From assembly GCA_025994075.1 (NCBI GenBank), contig JAMQGV010000016.1, positions 1 through 64,000 on the forward strand: 64,000 nucleotides of DNA. The letters are read 5' to 3'. The notes beneath the pieces are model-generated. The model was not told the origin of the DNA. It worked only from the letters and a program-made list of their open reading frames with translations, and made no database searches. Shown here piece by piece: positions 52,414 to 61,531 of this stretch. Position numbers and translations under genes: made by a program. The first letter of the stretch is position 1. Every line of letters starts with the position of its first letter. Source of the stretch: Vicinamibacteria bacterium. GTDB taxonomy: Bacteria; Acidobacteriota; Vicinamibacteria; Fen-336.

Positions 52414-53958
52414 TTGGACACGAGCCTCGGCCAGACCCACGCGGCGGCGATCGCCTGGTTCTTCCTGTTCGTCGCGGCCACCCTCGGCATCACGTTCTGG
52501 GCCGCGCGCCGCACCCGCAGCACCGAGCACTTCTACGCCGCCGGCCGCAGCGTCACCGGGTTGCAGAACGGCCTGGCGCTCGCGGGCGACTACATGAGCG
52601 CGGCCAGCTTCCTCGGCATCGCCGGGCTCGTGGCGCTGTCCGGCTTCGACGGGCTCATCTACTCGATCGGGTTCCTGGTCGGCTGGCCCGTGGTCACGTT
52701 CCTGATCGCCGAGCCGCTGCGCAACCTCGGCCGCTTCACGTTCGCCGACGTGGTCGCGGCGCGCCTGCGTCCCGTGCCGGTGCGGCTCGCCGCCGCGTTC
52801 GGCACGCTGGCCGTCGTCACGTTCTACCTGATCGCGCAGATGGTCGGCGCCGGCAACCTGATCAAGCTGCTGTTCGGCATCCCCTACGAGTGGGCGATCG
52901 TGATCGTCGGGCTGGTGATGACCGCGTACGTGCTGTTCGGCGGCATGCTGGCCACCACCTGGGTGCAGATCGTCAAGGCGGTGCTGCTGATCGGCGGCGC
53001 CTTCGCCCTCGCCGGGCTCGTGCTGTGGGAGGTCGGCGGCGGCCCGCTCTCGCTGTTCGCCCGCGCCGCCGCCGAGCACGGCGACCAGGTGCTGGGGCCC
53101 GGCCAGCTCGTCGCCGACCCGCTCGACGCGCTCTCGCTCGGCCTCGCCCTGATGCTCGGCACCGCCGGCCTGCCCCACATCCTGATGCGCTTCTACACCG
53201 TGCCCGACGCGCGCACGGCGCGCACCTCGGTCGCGTGGGCGACGGGCTTCATCGGCGTCTTCTACCTGCTGACCTTCGTGCTCGGCTTCGGCGCGATGGT
53301 GATCGTCGGCCCCGAGGCGATCCGGGCCGTGGACAAGGGCGGCAACATGGCGGCGCCACTGCTGGCGGAGGCGGTCGGCGGCACCGGCTTCCTCGGCTTC
53401 ATCGCCGCCGTCGCCTTCGCGACGATCCTGGCGGTGGTCGCCGGCCTGACCCTGTCGGGCGCGGCGGCACTGTCGCACGACGTGTGGGTCAACGTCGTGC
53501 GCGGCGGAGAGGCCCCGGAGCGCGAGCAGTTCCTGGTCGCGCGGGTGGCGACCGTGCTCGGCTCGCTCTCGGCGGTCGCGCTCGGCATCGTGTTCAAGGG
53601 CGAGAACGTCGCCTACATGGTCGGGCTCGCCTTCGCGATCGCCGCCAGCGCCAACTTCCCCGCCCTCGTGCTGTCGATCTTCTGGCGCCCGTTCTCGACC
53701 CGCGGCGCCCAGGCCAGCATGCTGGTCGGCACGCTGTCCTCGCTGCTGCTGATCTTCCTCTCGCCGACGATCCAGGTCGCGGTACTGGGCCACGCCTCGG
53801 CGCCCTTCCCGCTGAAGAACCCGGGCCTCGTCACCATCCCGCTGGCGTTCCTGGTCGGCATCGTCGTCTCGCTGCTGACCCCCGAGCCGGACGCCGCGAC
53901 CCGCTTCGACGCAATGCAGCGCCGCCTCCACCTCGGCCCCGAGGCCGGCGAGGAGTAG
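52414..53958 (+). CDS. actP: Sodium:solute symporter, ActP (acetate/short-chain acid) type
   Basis: 514 aa with about 13 membrane segments. The sodium-solute symporter signature is seen in AAGRSVTGLQNGLALAGDYM and SAASFLGIAGL at residues 43-74, the VVAARLRPVPVRLAAAFGT block, GTAGLPHILMRFYTVPD near 250 and GAAALSHDVWVN near 350. These match the ActP subgroup, which imports acetate and other short monocarboxylates with sodium. The TTG start at 52414 is 10 bases after the DUF485 stop. Substrate assignment rests on family and on the DUF485 partner. Confidence 0.9.
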   Translation: MDTSLGQTHAAAIAWFFLFVAATLGITFWAARRTRSTEHFYAAGRSVTGLQNGLALAGDYMSAASFLGIAGLVALSGFDGLIYSIGFLVGWPVVTFLIAEPLRNLGRFTFADVVAARLRPVPVRLAAAFGTLAVVTFYLIAQMVGAGNLIKLLFGIPYEWAIVIVGLVMTAYVLFGGMLATTWVQIVKAVLLIGGAFALAGLVLWEVGGGPLSLFARAAAEHGDQVLGPGQLVADPLDALSLGLALMLGTAGLPHILMRFYTVPDARTARTSVAWATGFIGVFYLLTFVLGFGAMVIVGPEAIRAVDKGGNMAAPLLAEAVGGTGFLGFIAAVAFATILAVVAGLTLSGAAALSHDVWVNVVRGGEAPEREQFLVARVATVLGSLSAVALGIVFKGENVAYMVGLAFAIAASANFPALVLSIFWRPFSTRGAQASMLVGTLSSLLLIFLSPTIQVAVLGHASAPFPLKNPGLVTIPLAFLVGIVVSLLTPEPDAATRFDAMQRRLHLGPEAGEE

Positions 53959-53961
53959 CGC

Positions 53962-54894
53962 TCAGCCGCGCGCGGGGCGCTTCGTCGTCGCCTTCGGGCG
54001 CGACTCCTCGCGACACACCTCCTGGACGAGCCCGCGCAGCCATCGGTGTGCGGGGTCGGCATCCATCCGCGGGTGCCAGAACAGCGAGATCCGGAAACCC
54101 GGGACGGGCACCGGCAGCGGGAAGCCGTGCAGGTCGACCCGCAGGGAGCGGGTGTGAACGTCGGGCACGGTGGCCACCAGACCGCAGTCGCGGGCCAGCG
54201 CGATGGCCGCGGCGAAGCCACCAACCGTCGCGACGCCGTTGCGGGACAACCCGCGCCGCTCGAGCGCCTGGTCCACCGGCCCCATCTCCAGGCCGCGCCG
54301 CGAAACGAGGACGTGTCGAGCCGATGCGTAAGCCTCCGGCGTGATGCGGCCCTTCGCGAGCGGGTGCTTCCTGGCGACGACGCCGACGAAGCGGTCCTGG
54401 AACAGCCCCGCCGTGTGGATCTCGGGCCCCATGCTCGGGCTGGTGACGCCGGTCTCCAGGTCCACGGCCCCTTCGCGCAGCGAGGCGCTGTCCTTGTCCT
54501 GCTTCGGCACGAACCACAGTCGAGCGCCGGGGGCCTCGTTCGCGGCGCGGGCGATCAAGCGGGGGCCGAAGGTCTCGGCGAAGCCTTCGCTGCTGCGGAT
54601 CCGGAACGTCCTCGACAGCGAGCCGAGGTCGAGCGCGAGGGCCGGGCGCAGCACCGCTTCCGCGTCGCCGACCACCTGGCGGACTCGATCCCGCAGCGCC
54701 TCGGCCCGTGGCGTGGGAACCAGCCCGCGACCGGCCCGGACCAGCAGGGGGTCGCCGGTCGCCTTGCGCAGGCGCGCCAGCGCGCGGCTCATGGCCGACG
54801 CGCTCAGTTGCAGCCGCCCGGCTGCGCGCACGACGCTGCCTTCGCTCAGCAGCACGTCCAGGGTCACCAGCAGGTTGAGGTCGGGCGTCGACAT
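53962..54894 (-). CDS. LysR family transcriptional regulator
   Basis: 310 aa. N-terminal winged helix-turn-helix (about 1-62: LLVTLDVLLSEGSVVRAAGRL, SASAMSRALARLR), linker helix, and a periplasmic-binding-protein-like effector domain (about 92-300). It closely follows the LysR plan for regulators divergent from their target: the MFS gene starts 148 bases away on the other strand, so control of that transporter is likely. The region between holds GATACA (minus) and TACATT at 54944-54949 (plus) as candidate -10 boxes. It converges with actP, 3 bases apart. Confidence 0.93.
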   Translation of the reverse strand: MSTPDLNLLVTLDVLLSEGSVVRAAGRLQLSASAMSRALARLRKATGDPLLVRAGRGLVPTPRAEALRDRVRQVVGDAEAVLRPALALDLGSLSRTFRIRSSEGFAETFGPRLIARAANEAPGARLWFVPKQDKDSASLREGAVDLETGVTSPSMGPEIHTAGLFQDRFVGVVARKHPLAKGRITPEAYASARHVLVSRRGLEMGPVDQALERRGLSRNGVATVGGFAAAIALARDCGLVATVPDVHTRSLRVDLHGFPLPVPVPGFRISLFWHPRMDADPAHRWLRGLVQEVCREESRPKATTKRPARG

Positions 54895-54943
54895 GCGCGA
54901 GGTGTATCACGAAACCCTCGAGACATGGCGTTTGCTGCACGAA

Positions 54944-54949
54944 TACATT
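54944..54949 (+). promoter_or_regulatory. Candidate -10 box TACATT in the LysR/MFS divergent region
   Basis: Within the 148-base gap 54895-55042, TACATT on the plus strand could serve the MFS gene. The gap must also hold the LysR operator; I cannot point to a convincing T-N11-A palindrome. Confidence 0.3.
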
Positions 54950-55042
54950 GCGACTCATGCGTCTACCGCCCTGTCCGGCAGGGACCCACCATGGCCGGGT
55001 CGGCGTCGCGATTGCCGCGACGCCCCCGACCAGGGAGTCCCC

Positions 55043-56530
55043 GTGCCGCAGTCACCGTCCCCCGCCCTCGCCGTGCCCTCGCCCGCTCGCAGCTCAGCCT
55101 GGGGCCTCGCCAGCCTGGCGCTGGCCGTGCTCCTCTCGTCGCTGGGCACCAGCATCGCCAACGTCGCCCTGCCGACCCTGGCCCGGGAGTTCGGAGCGTC
55201 GTTCCAGGCCGTGCAGTGGGTGGTCCTGGCTTACCTGCTCGCAGTCACGACCGCCCTCGTGATCGTCGGCCGCCTCGGAGACCTGCTGGGTCGTCGCCGC
55301 CTGATGCTCGCCGGCTTCGTCGTCTTCGTGATCGGCTCGGCGGCGTCCGCCGGCGCAGGCGGCCTCGGGGTGCTGGTCGCGGCGCGTGCAGTGCAGGGCC
55401 TGGGAGCCGCCGTGATGATGGCCCTGTCGATGGCCATCGTCGGCGATGCCGTGCCCGAGGATCGGGCCGGCCGCGCGATGGGGCTGCTGGGGGCGACGTC
55501 CGCGCTCGGCACCGCGCTCGGCCCGTCGCTGGGCGGCGCCCTCGTCGGGTGGCAGGGGTGGCCCGCGATCTTCCAGGCGACGACCGCGCTGGGCCTGATC
55601 GCCGGGGCGATCGGGGCCCGGCACCTGCCGCACGACGCGCCGCAGGCGCGATGCAGGGGCGCCTTCGATCTGCCGGGCGCGTTCCTGCTGGCGGCGGCCC
55701 TGGCGACCTACGCCCTGGCCTTGACCCTGCCGGCCGGTTCGTCCGCGGGCCGCCGTATCGCCCTGCTGGCGGCCGCCCTGGGGCTCGCCGGCGCCTTCCT
55801 GGTCGTCGAGTCGCGCTCGCGGACCCCGCTGCTGCAGTTGGGTCTCTTCCGCCAGGCCGGCATCGGCTCGGCCTTCGCGACGAGTGCCCTGGTCAACACC
55901 GTGGCCATGACCACCCTCGTCGTCGGGCCCTTCCACCTCGCCCGCGCGCTGGGGCTGGCGCCGGCCGCCGTCGGCATGGTGATGACGATCGGCCCGCTGG
56001 TCGCGGCGATGGCGGGCGTCCCGGCCGGCCGGGCCGTCGACCGCTTCGGAACCCGGCGCGTCACGCGCTTCGGCCTGTTGCTGATGGGTTCGGGTTGCGC
56101 GGGATTCGCGGTCCTGCCGGTGGCTGCAGGAGTGCTGGGCTACGTGCTGCCGCTGGTCACGACGACGGCGGGATTCGCCATCTTCCAGGCCGCCAACAAC
56201 ACTGCCGTCGTGACCACGGCCGCGGCCACCCAGCGCGGCGTGATCTCGGCCCTACTGACCCTGTCCCGGAACCTGGGCCTGGTCACCGGCGCCTCGGCCA
56301 TGGGCGCCGTGTTCGTCGCCGCCAGCGGCGCTCCCGAGATCGCCCTGGCCGATGCTGCAGCGGTCGCCGAGGGCACCCGCACGACCTTCGCGGTGGGCGC
56401 CCTGCTGGTGGCGATCGCCTTCGCGGCGACGCGGCAGCCACGGCCGCGCAACGACGGCTGGCCGAGCGACGAGCGGGCCGCCGCTAGCGCAGCGCTTCGA
56501 CCACCCGCACCGCCAGCTCGACCTTGTTGA
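55043..56530 (+). CDS. MFS drug-resistance transporter, DHA2-like
   Basis: 495 aa with about 14 hydrophobic segments. Motif A is RLGDLLGRRRLMLAG, motif C is close to LGATSALGTALGPSLGGAL, and the first helix has the family block SLGTSIANVALPTLAREFG. Such proteins export drugs or toxic compounds with protons. The GTG at 55043 has CAGGGAG at a suitable spacing; the frame is open upstream but unrelated. The last 47 bases overlap the end of the convergent metH/MTHFR gene, so the C-terminal 15 residues share DNA with that gene. Divergent LysR control is inferred. Confidence 0.9.
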   Translation: MPQSPSPALAVPSPARSSAWGLASLALAVLLSSLGTSIANVALPTLAREFGASFQAVQWVVLAYLLAVTTALVIVGRLGDLLGRRRLMLAGFVVFVIGSAASAGAGGLGVLVAARAVQGLGAAVMMALSMAIVGDAVPEDRAGRAMGLLGATSALGTALGPSLGGALVGWQGWPAIFQATTALGLIAGAIGARHLPHDAPQARCRGAFDLPGAFLLAAALATYALALTLPAGSSAGRRIALLAAALGLAGAFLVVESRSRTPLLQLGLFRQAGIGSAFATSALVNTVAMTTLVVGPFHLARALGLAPAAVGMVMTIGPLVAAMAGVPAGRAVDRFGTRRVTRFGLLLMGSGCAGFAVLPVAAGVLGYVLPLVTTTAGFAIFQAANNTAVVTTAAATQRGVISALLTLSRNLGLVTGASAMGAVFVAASGAPEIALADAAAVAEGTRTTFAVGALLVAIAFAATRQPRPRNDGWPSDERAAASAALRPPAPPARPC

Positions 56531-58334
56531 AGGGCGGCATGATGTAGGCGCCGGCGGCCTGCTCGCGGGCGGCCAGCAACGCCTCCTGGGCGATGCGCAC
56601 GCCGGTGAGCTGGGCGTCCTCGCCCGAGCCCGCGATCCGCATCCGCTCGCGGATGTCCTCCGGGATGATCATCCCGGGCACCTCGTTGTGCAGGAACTCG
56701 GCGTTCTTGTGCGAGTACAGCGGGAGGATGCCGATCAGCACCGGGATGTCGAGGTGCTTGATCATGCCGAGGAAGCGCTCGACCGTCTTCGGGTCGTAGA
56801 CGGGCTGCGTCATCACGTACTCGGCGCCGGCCGCCACCTTCTGCTCCAGCCGCCGGACCTCCTTCTCCATGTCGGGCTTGCTGGGGTCCGCCCCGCAGCC
56901 GATGTGGATGCCGAGCGGCGGGCCGATCGGGTTGCCGGCCAGGTCGCAGCCGCGGTTGAGGTTCGACAGGATGCGGATCAGGCCGATCGAGTCGACGTCG
57001 TAGACGGCCGTGGCGTCCGGGTAGTCGCCGAGCTTGGGCGGGTCGCCGGTGATCGCCAGGATGTTGCGCAGGCCCAGCGCGTGGGCGCCCAGCACGTCCG
57101 ACTGGATGCCGAGCAGGTTCCGGTCGCGGCACGTGTAGTGGAGGATGGTGTCGATCCCCACCTTCGTCTGGAACAGCAGGCACAGGCTCTGCGCGCTCAT
57201 CCGCGCCGAGGCCCGCGGGCCGTCGGCGACGTTGATGGCGTCGATCTCGTTCTCGCGGCAGTACTGCGCGCGGTCGAGGATGCGCGAGGGGTCTGCCCCG
57301 CGCGGCGGGTCGAGCTCGACCGAGACCACGAACTTGCGGCCGAGGTGGCGGCCGAGCGGGCTCTTCTCCTCGCGCGGGACGAGCGGCTGCTGCTCCTTGG
57401 GCCGCGGCGGCGGCGCCTCGACCCGCACCTCGCGCGCGGGCTGTCCCATGCGCACGGAACGGACGAGGTTGCGGATGTGCGCAGGCGTCGTGCCGCAGCA
57501 GCCGCCGACGACGGTCACGCCCGCGGCCAGGAAGCGGCGCGCGAAGCTCGCCATGTACTCGGGCGTGCAGAGGTAGACGTAGCGGCCGTCGACCATCGCC
57601 GGCGAGCCGGCGTTGGGCATCGCCGCGATCTTCGCGGCTTGCGCCGCTGCGGCCATCCGCCGCACGGTCTCCAGCATCGGGGCCGGGCCCTGCGAGCAGT
57701 TGGCGCCGATCACCGGCACGCCTTCCTTCTCGAGCGCCGCCACCAGCGCCTCGGGCCGCTCGCCGTAGAAGGTCGTGCCTTCGTCGTTGAAGGTCAGCGA
57801 GACGGCGATCGGGCGATCCCCGGCCGCGGCGCGCACGCCCTCGAGCGCGGCCAGCGCGTTGGCCAGCGACGGCATCGTCTCCAGCACGAACAAGTCGACG
57901 CCGCCTTCGGCCAGGCCCTCGGCCTGCTCGCGGTAGACCGCGACCGCCTCCGCGCGGGCGATGCTGCCCACCGGCTCCAGCGGCTTCCCGAGCGGCCCCA
58001 CCGAGCCCGCGACCAGCGCCCGGCCGCCGGCCGCCTCGCGGGCGATCTCGGCGCCGCGGCGGTTGATCTTCGCGACGTGGGCGTCGAAGCCGTGCGGCGC
58101 CAGCTTCATGCGGTGGGCGCCGAAGGTGTTGGTCTCGATCACGTCGGCGCCGGCGTCGACGTACTCGGCGTGGATCGCCGAGACGAGGCCCGCGTTCGAC
58201 AGGTTGAGCTCGTCGAAGCAGCGGTTCACGAACACGCCGCGCTGGTACAGCATCGTGCCCATCGCGCCGTCGAACACGACGACGCCGCGGGCCAGCCGCT
58301 CGGCGAAGGACGTCACGGGAGTGCTCTCGGACAT
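56484..58334 (-). CDS. Bifunctional homocysteine S-methyltransferase / methylenetetrahydrofolate reductase
   Basis: 616 aa fusion. Residues 1-300 form the cobalamin-independent homocysteine methyltransferase barrel: VVFDGAMGTMLYQRG, the first zinc Cys in IGANCSQGPAPM and the double Cys in GGCCGTTPAHI. Residues 320-616 form a MetF-type reductase: SVELDPPRGADP, INVADGPRASARMSA, LAITGDPPKLGDYP and MTQPVYDP. The architecture equals the YitJ type of Bacillus, linking 5-methyl-THF formation with methionine synthesis. TAAACT 9 bases before the ATG suggests a leaderless start. The 3' end overlaps the MFS gene by 47 bases. Confidence 0.94.
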   Translation of the reverse strand: MSESTPVTSFAERLARGVVVFDGAMGTMLYQRGVFVNRCFDELNLSNAGLVSAIHAEYVDAGADVIETNTFGAHRMKLAPHGFDAHVAKINRRGAEIAREAAGGRALVAGSVGPLGKPLEPVGSIARAEAVAVYREQAEGLAEGGVDLFVLETMPSLANALAALEGVRAAAGDRPIAVSLTFNDEGTTFYGERPEALVAALEKEGVPVIGANCSQGPAPMLETVRRMAAAAQAAKIAAMPNAGSPAMVDGRYVYLCTPEYMASFARRFLAAGVTVVGGCCGTTPAHIRNLVRSVRMGQPAREVRVEAPPPRPKEQQPLVPREEKSPLGRHLGRKFVVSVELDPPRGADPSRILDRAQYCRENEIDAINVADGPRASARMSAQSLCLLFQTKVGIDTILHYTCRDRNLLGIQSDVLGAHALGLRNILAITGDPPKLGDYPDATAVYDVDSIGLIRILSNLNRGCDLAGNPIGPPLGIHIGCGADPSKPDMEKEVRRLEQKVAAGAEYVMTQPVYDPKTVERFLGMIKHLDIPVLIGILPLYSHKNAEFLHNEVPGMIIPEDIRERMRIAGSGEDAQLTGVRIAQEALLAAREQAAGAYIMPPFNKVELAVRVVEALR

Positions 58335-58343
58335 GCGGCCGTC

Positions 58344-58349
58344 AGTTTA
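58344..58349 (-). promoter_or_regulatory. -10 box TAAACT, 9 bases before ATG 58334
   Basis: GATAAACT precedes the start by 9 bases with no ribosome binding site between. Confidence 0.45.
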
Positions 58350-58376
58350 TCGCCGCCCCGCGATTCGCCGCGGCGG

Positions 58377-59858
58377 CTATGACACGCCGCGCGGCGCGCG
58401 CCACACGACGTAGCGGGCGTTCTGGTGGACGGGCACGTATCCCGCCTGCTCCAGCAGCCGCGGCGGGTAGACGACCAGGGTCGGCACGGTGCTGGTCACG
58501 ACGACCGGCACTTCCCCCCGGGCGATCGCCTGCACCTGGCGCCCGACCTCGGGCCCCAGCGTCTGCGCCACCTGCGGCCAGAAGCGCTGGCCGGGCTCGC
58601 GGAGCGCGCGCACGGCGCCGAGCGCGCCGTCGCGCGCCGTCGCCGCGTTGGCCTGTGCGACCAGCGGCCCGATCTCCGGGTACGGGATCACCTCCACGCG
58701 CCCGGCGACGAAGGCGACGACCCCGGGCCCGGCGACCCGGTCCGCGGGCTCCGCATGCGCCTGCACGGCCGCCGCCGCCGCGGCCAGGTCGCCGCGGGCG
58801 GCGCCGTCGAACGGCGCGCGGTAGGCCGCGCGGCGATCGAGGCCGAACCCGCCGGCGGTCACTGCCAGCGCGGTGACGACCGCGGCGGCCGCGGCCAGCC
58901 GGCCCCGCCTTCCGGGCGCGGGCTCGCCGGGCGTCGCGAACGCCAGCGCCGCCACCAGCGCCAGCCACGGCAGCAGCTCGAGCTGGTTGTGGACCCACAG
59001 CCCCGGGTTCAGCAGCACGACGAAGGTCGTGGTGCCGGCGAGCAGGGCGAGCGGCAGCGCCGCGCGGCCGGCCCGGCGTCGCGCGATCAGGAAGGCCGCG
59101 GCGGCCAGGCCCAGCACGACCGCGAGGTCGATGGACTGGCGCAGCACCGAGAGCTTCTCGACCAGCTCCTGGGGAGCCCGCACGAGACGGAACACGAACA
59201 CCGAGCCGACGAACGACGCACCCCACAGCGCGACGCAGGCGAGCGTCGCCGCCGCCATCACCGCGACGCAGGCGGCCGCGGCACGCAGCGCGGGCGCGCG
59301 CCCGTGGCGGACGGCGATCCACCCGAGCAGCGCCGCAGACGCGCCGAGCGCCGTCAGCTTGACGAGCAGCGCCGCGGCCAGCAGGCCGCCGATCGCCAGC
59401 GCCCGCCGCGGGCCCGGCGGATCGAGCGCCAGCGCCACGGCGGCCAGCAGCGGCACGAGCAGGAACGGCTCGCGCTCGAACAGGTGGTAGCGCGCGACGA
59501 GCGGCGACCAGGCGACGAGCAGGCCGGCGGCCCAGCCGGCGCGGGCCCCGCCCAGCCGCCGGCCGAGGACGAACACCTGCCACGAGACGGCGAACGCGGC
59601 CAGCGCCGTGAGCGCCTCGATCGCCCGCAGCGACGGCCCCGAGACGAGGACCACGCCCGCCAGCAGCCCGTCGAGCAGCGGGAAGTTCAGCAGCGGCACC
59701 TCCGCGTAGGGCGTGAACCCGAGCCGCAGCATCAGCGCCGCGTTGAGGTACCCCTCGTCCTCGACGCGCACGAGGTCGAGCGCCATGCGCAGCAGCCGCG
59801 GCGCGGCCAGCAACAGCGCGGCGAAGGCGCCCTCCCGGAGCGGGAGCCGGTCGGGCAC
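58377..59858 (-). CDS. GT-C-fold membrane glycosyltransferase-like protein
   Basis: 493 aa with about 10 to 12 hydrophobic segments in the first 350 residues and a soluble C-terminal third. The acidic motif VEDEGY in the first extracytoplasmic loop and the FPLLDGLLAG segment are typical of GT-C enzymes (ArnT/PMT-like), which use polyprenyl-phosphate sugars. Acceptor and sugar cannot be told. The GTG at 59858 follows the PepSY stop by 6 bases, making it the third gene of a minus-strand operon with the DUF4920 and PepSY genes. Confidence 0.8.
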   Translation of the reverse strand: MPDRLPLREGAFAALLLAAPRLLRMALDLVRVEDEGYLNAALMLRLGFTPYAEVPLLNFPLLDGLLAGVVLVSGPSLRAIEALTALAAFAVSWQVFVLGRRLGGARAGWAAGLLVAWSPLVARYHLFEREPFLLVPLLAAVALALDPPGPRRALAIGGLLAAALLVKLTALGASAALLGWIAVRHGRAPALRAAAACVAVMAAATLACVALWGASFVGSVFVFRLVRAPQELVEKLSVLRQSIDLAVVLGLAAAAFLIARRRAGRAALPLALLAGTTTFVVLLNPGLWVHNQLELLPWLALVAALAFATPGEPAPGRRGRLAAAAAVVTALAVTAGGFGLDRRAAYRAPFDGAARGDLAAAAAAVQAHAEPADRVAGPGVVAFVAGRVEVIPYPEIGPLVAQANAATARDGALGAVRALREPGQRFWPQVAQTLGPEVGRQVQAIARGEVPVVVTSTVPTLVVYPPRLLEQAGYVPVHQNARYVVWRAPRGVS

Positions 59859-59864
59859 GCGGGG

Positions 59865-60500
59865 CTAGCGGTCCGCCGGCGCCGAACGCCCGCGGCCGCC
59901 GCCACCGCGGCCGCCGCCGCCGTCCTCGCGCGGGCCCGCGTCGCCGGGCAACCACAGCAGGGCGAGCAGGGCCAGCACCGGCAGCAGCACGCCGGCGCCG
60001 GCCAGCCACTTGCCGCGGCCCGCGAGGCCGTTCCTCCCTTTCAGCACGAACAACCCGCTGATCGCGAGGAAGCCGAGCACGACCGCGTAGGCGTCGGCCG
60101 CCCAGGTCCACCAGCCCTTCGGCTCGTTGAGGTGCAGGAAGTTCATCTCGCGCAGGGCGAATCGGCCGCGCGGGCGCTCGATGCGGGCGGTGCCGGCGAC
60201 CGCGTCCGCCTGCACGTTCCAGCCCTCGTAGAAGAGCTCGACCTTCTCGGGCGCCGGCCGGAACGAGGCCTTCGGCGGCCCCGGCAGCGCCAGCGCGGCG
60301 ACGAGCTGTGCGGTCATCGTCTCCTTGTCGGAGACGGGGATCGGCGGGAACGAGCGCTCCTCCACGTCCACCTTCCAGCTCGGGTTCCACTGGTGGCGGT
60401 GGTTCACCGCGACCCCGGAAATCGCGTAGACGAGCGTCAGCCCGGCGGCGAGGTAGCCGAAGTCGCGGTGGAGGACGTTGTTGAGCTTGCGCCAGTTCAA
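59865..60500 (-). CDS. PepSY-associated membrane protein
   Basis: 211 aa. The start NWRKLNNVLHRDFGYLAAGLTLVY has the HRxxGxxxG-like block of PepSY-associated TM proteins, with helices at about 14-32, 140-160 and 172-190, and a periplasmic loop between. The last 25 residues are Gly/Arg-rich. Such proteins often occur with iron-uptake or redox genes; here the partner is a DUF4920 protein. I chose the TTG at 60500, 14 bases after that gene's stop; the frame upstream continues but overlaps it. No strong ribosome binding site is visible. Confidence 0.8.
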   Translation of the reverse strand: MNWRKLNNVLHRDFGYLAAGLTLVYAISGVAVNHRHQWNPSWKVDVEERSFPPIPVSDKETMTAQLVAALALPGPPKASFRPAPEKVELFYEGWNVQADAVAGTARIERPRGRFALREMNFLHLNEPKGWWTWAADAYAVVLGFLAISGLFVLKGRNGLAGRGKWLAGAGVLLPVLALLALLWLPGDAGPREDGGGGRGGGGRGRSAPADR

Positions 60501-60514
60501 CGGGCGGGACGGGC

Positions 60515-60973
60515 CTACTCGACGACGGCGCCGACACCCTGGAGCTGGTAGACCGTGACCGGGCCCTTGATCGACGCCGGGTCGAACTTCTGGCCCTTCT
60601 CCTCGGCCTCGTGCTGGGCGCGCTGGATCGCCTGCTCCTTCGAGAGTTCCATCTTCTTGAAGGTGCCCTCGGCGACCACCTTCTTGCCCTTGTCGGTCAT
60701 CGGGAACACGATCACGCCGTCTTCGACCTTGACGCGCAGGGTCTGGAACTCCTGGTCGCCGGCGACCTCGATCCAGCAGCCGCGCATCGGGCACACCTCG
60801 GTGATCAGGCCCTCGACCTTGACGGTCTTGCCGACGTACTGGTCGGGCTTCGCCATCAGCTCGGAGATCTTGACGACGGCCGCGTCGGACACGCCCTTGC
60901 CGTGCTTGGTGGCGGCGGCGGCGGGCAGGCTGGCGGCGAGGAAGAGGGCGGCGACGACGCGGAACGTCTTCAT
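60515..60973 (-). CDS. DUF4920 family exported OB-fold-like protein
   Basis: 152 aa. Signal peptide MKTFRVVAALFLAASLPAAA. The mature domain has the DUF4920 pattern: YVGKTVKVEGLITEVCPMRG, then CWIEVAG, with the two conserved cysteines (VC and GC) four residues apart, and VIVFPMTDKGKKVVAEG. The family is thought to be periplasmic and may bind metal or heme through the cysteines; that is not established. The ATG has AGGAG at a good distance and a TAGAAT box at 61024-61029. Confidence 0.85.
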   Translation of the reverse strand: MKTFRVVAALFLAASLPAAAATKHGKGVSDAAVVKISELMAKPDQYVGKTVKVEGLITEVCPMRGCWIEVAGDQEFQTLRVKVEDGVIVFPMTDKGKKVVAEGTFKKMELSKEQAIQRAQHEAEEKGQKFDPASIKGPVTVYQLQGVGAVVE

Positions 60974-61023
60974 GGTCTTTCGGCTCCTGCGATTGATGCG
61001 GGCGCGGCGCGCCCGGGCGGCCG

Positions 61024-61029
61024 ATTCTA
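61024..61029 (-). promoter_or_regulatory. -10 box TAGAAT of the DUF4920 operon
   Basis: GCTAGAAT on the minus strand, 50 bases before the ATG at 60973; this transcript has a leader with a normal ribosome binding site. Confidence 0.45.
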
Positions 61030-61060
61030 GCGCCCCGCGGCCTCGCCCAGCCGCTCAGCC

Positions 61061-61531
61061 TCAGCCGGCCAGCGGCCCCGTCGTCTTGCGCATCAGGATC
61101 TCGTCGTGGCCGGCGACCACGTAGTCGCGCAGCGGACCCACCACCTCGAACCCGCGCCGCTCGTAGAGCCGCCGGGCGCCTCCGTTGAACGACGACACGC
61201 AGAGGAACAGGTTCTTCCCGCGGGCGAAGCTGCGCGCCTCCAGCCAGTCGAGCAGCGCGCTCCCGGTGCCGCGCCCGCGGGCGGCGGCCGCGACGCAGAT
61301 CGTCTGCAGGTAGGGCGCGAAGGCGCCCTGGACGTTGACCAGCAGGAAGCCCTCGCGCTCGTCCCCGCGCCAGCCGACCCACAGCTCCTTCGCCGGGTCG
61401 GACAGCGCGCGCAGGCAGTCCTCGAAGCCCCGGCGCAGCGTCAGCCACGGCTCCGAGGACGCCATCTCGCGGGCGGCCCATTCGCGGTCGCCCGCGGCCG
61501 CCGGGCGCACGTCGAGCGGGGCGTCGTTCAC
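61061..61531 (-). CDS. GNAT family N-acetyltransferase
   Basis: 156 aa, a single GNAT domain. The acetyl-CoA loop is seen in ICVAAAARGRGTGSALLDW (Q/RxxGxG/A type), followed by the fourth strand NLFLCVSSFNGGARRLYERR with the usual N...A...Y pattern, and GFEVVG. The acceptor is unknown. GTG at 61531 overlaps the S10 peptidase stop (GTGA), so the two genes are coupled. Confidence 0.88.
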   Translation of the reverse strand: MNDAPLDVRPAAAGDREWAAREMASSEPWLTLRRGFEDCLRALSDPAKELWVGWRGDEREGFLLVNVQGAFAPYLQTICVAAAARGRGTGSALLDWLEARSFARGKNLFLCVSSFNGGARRLYERRGFEVVGPLRDYVVAGHDEILMRKTTGPLAG

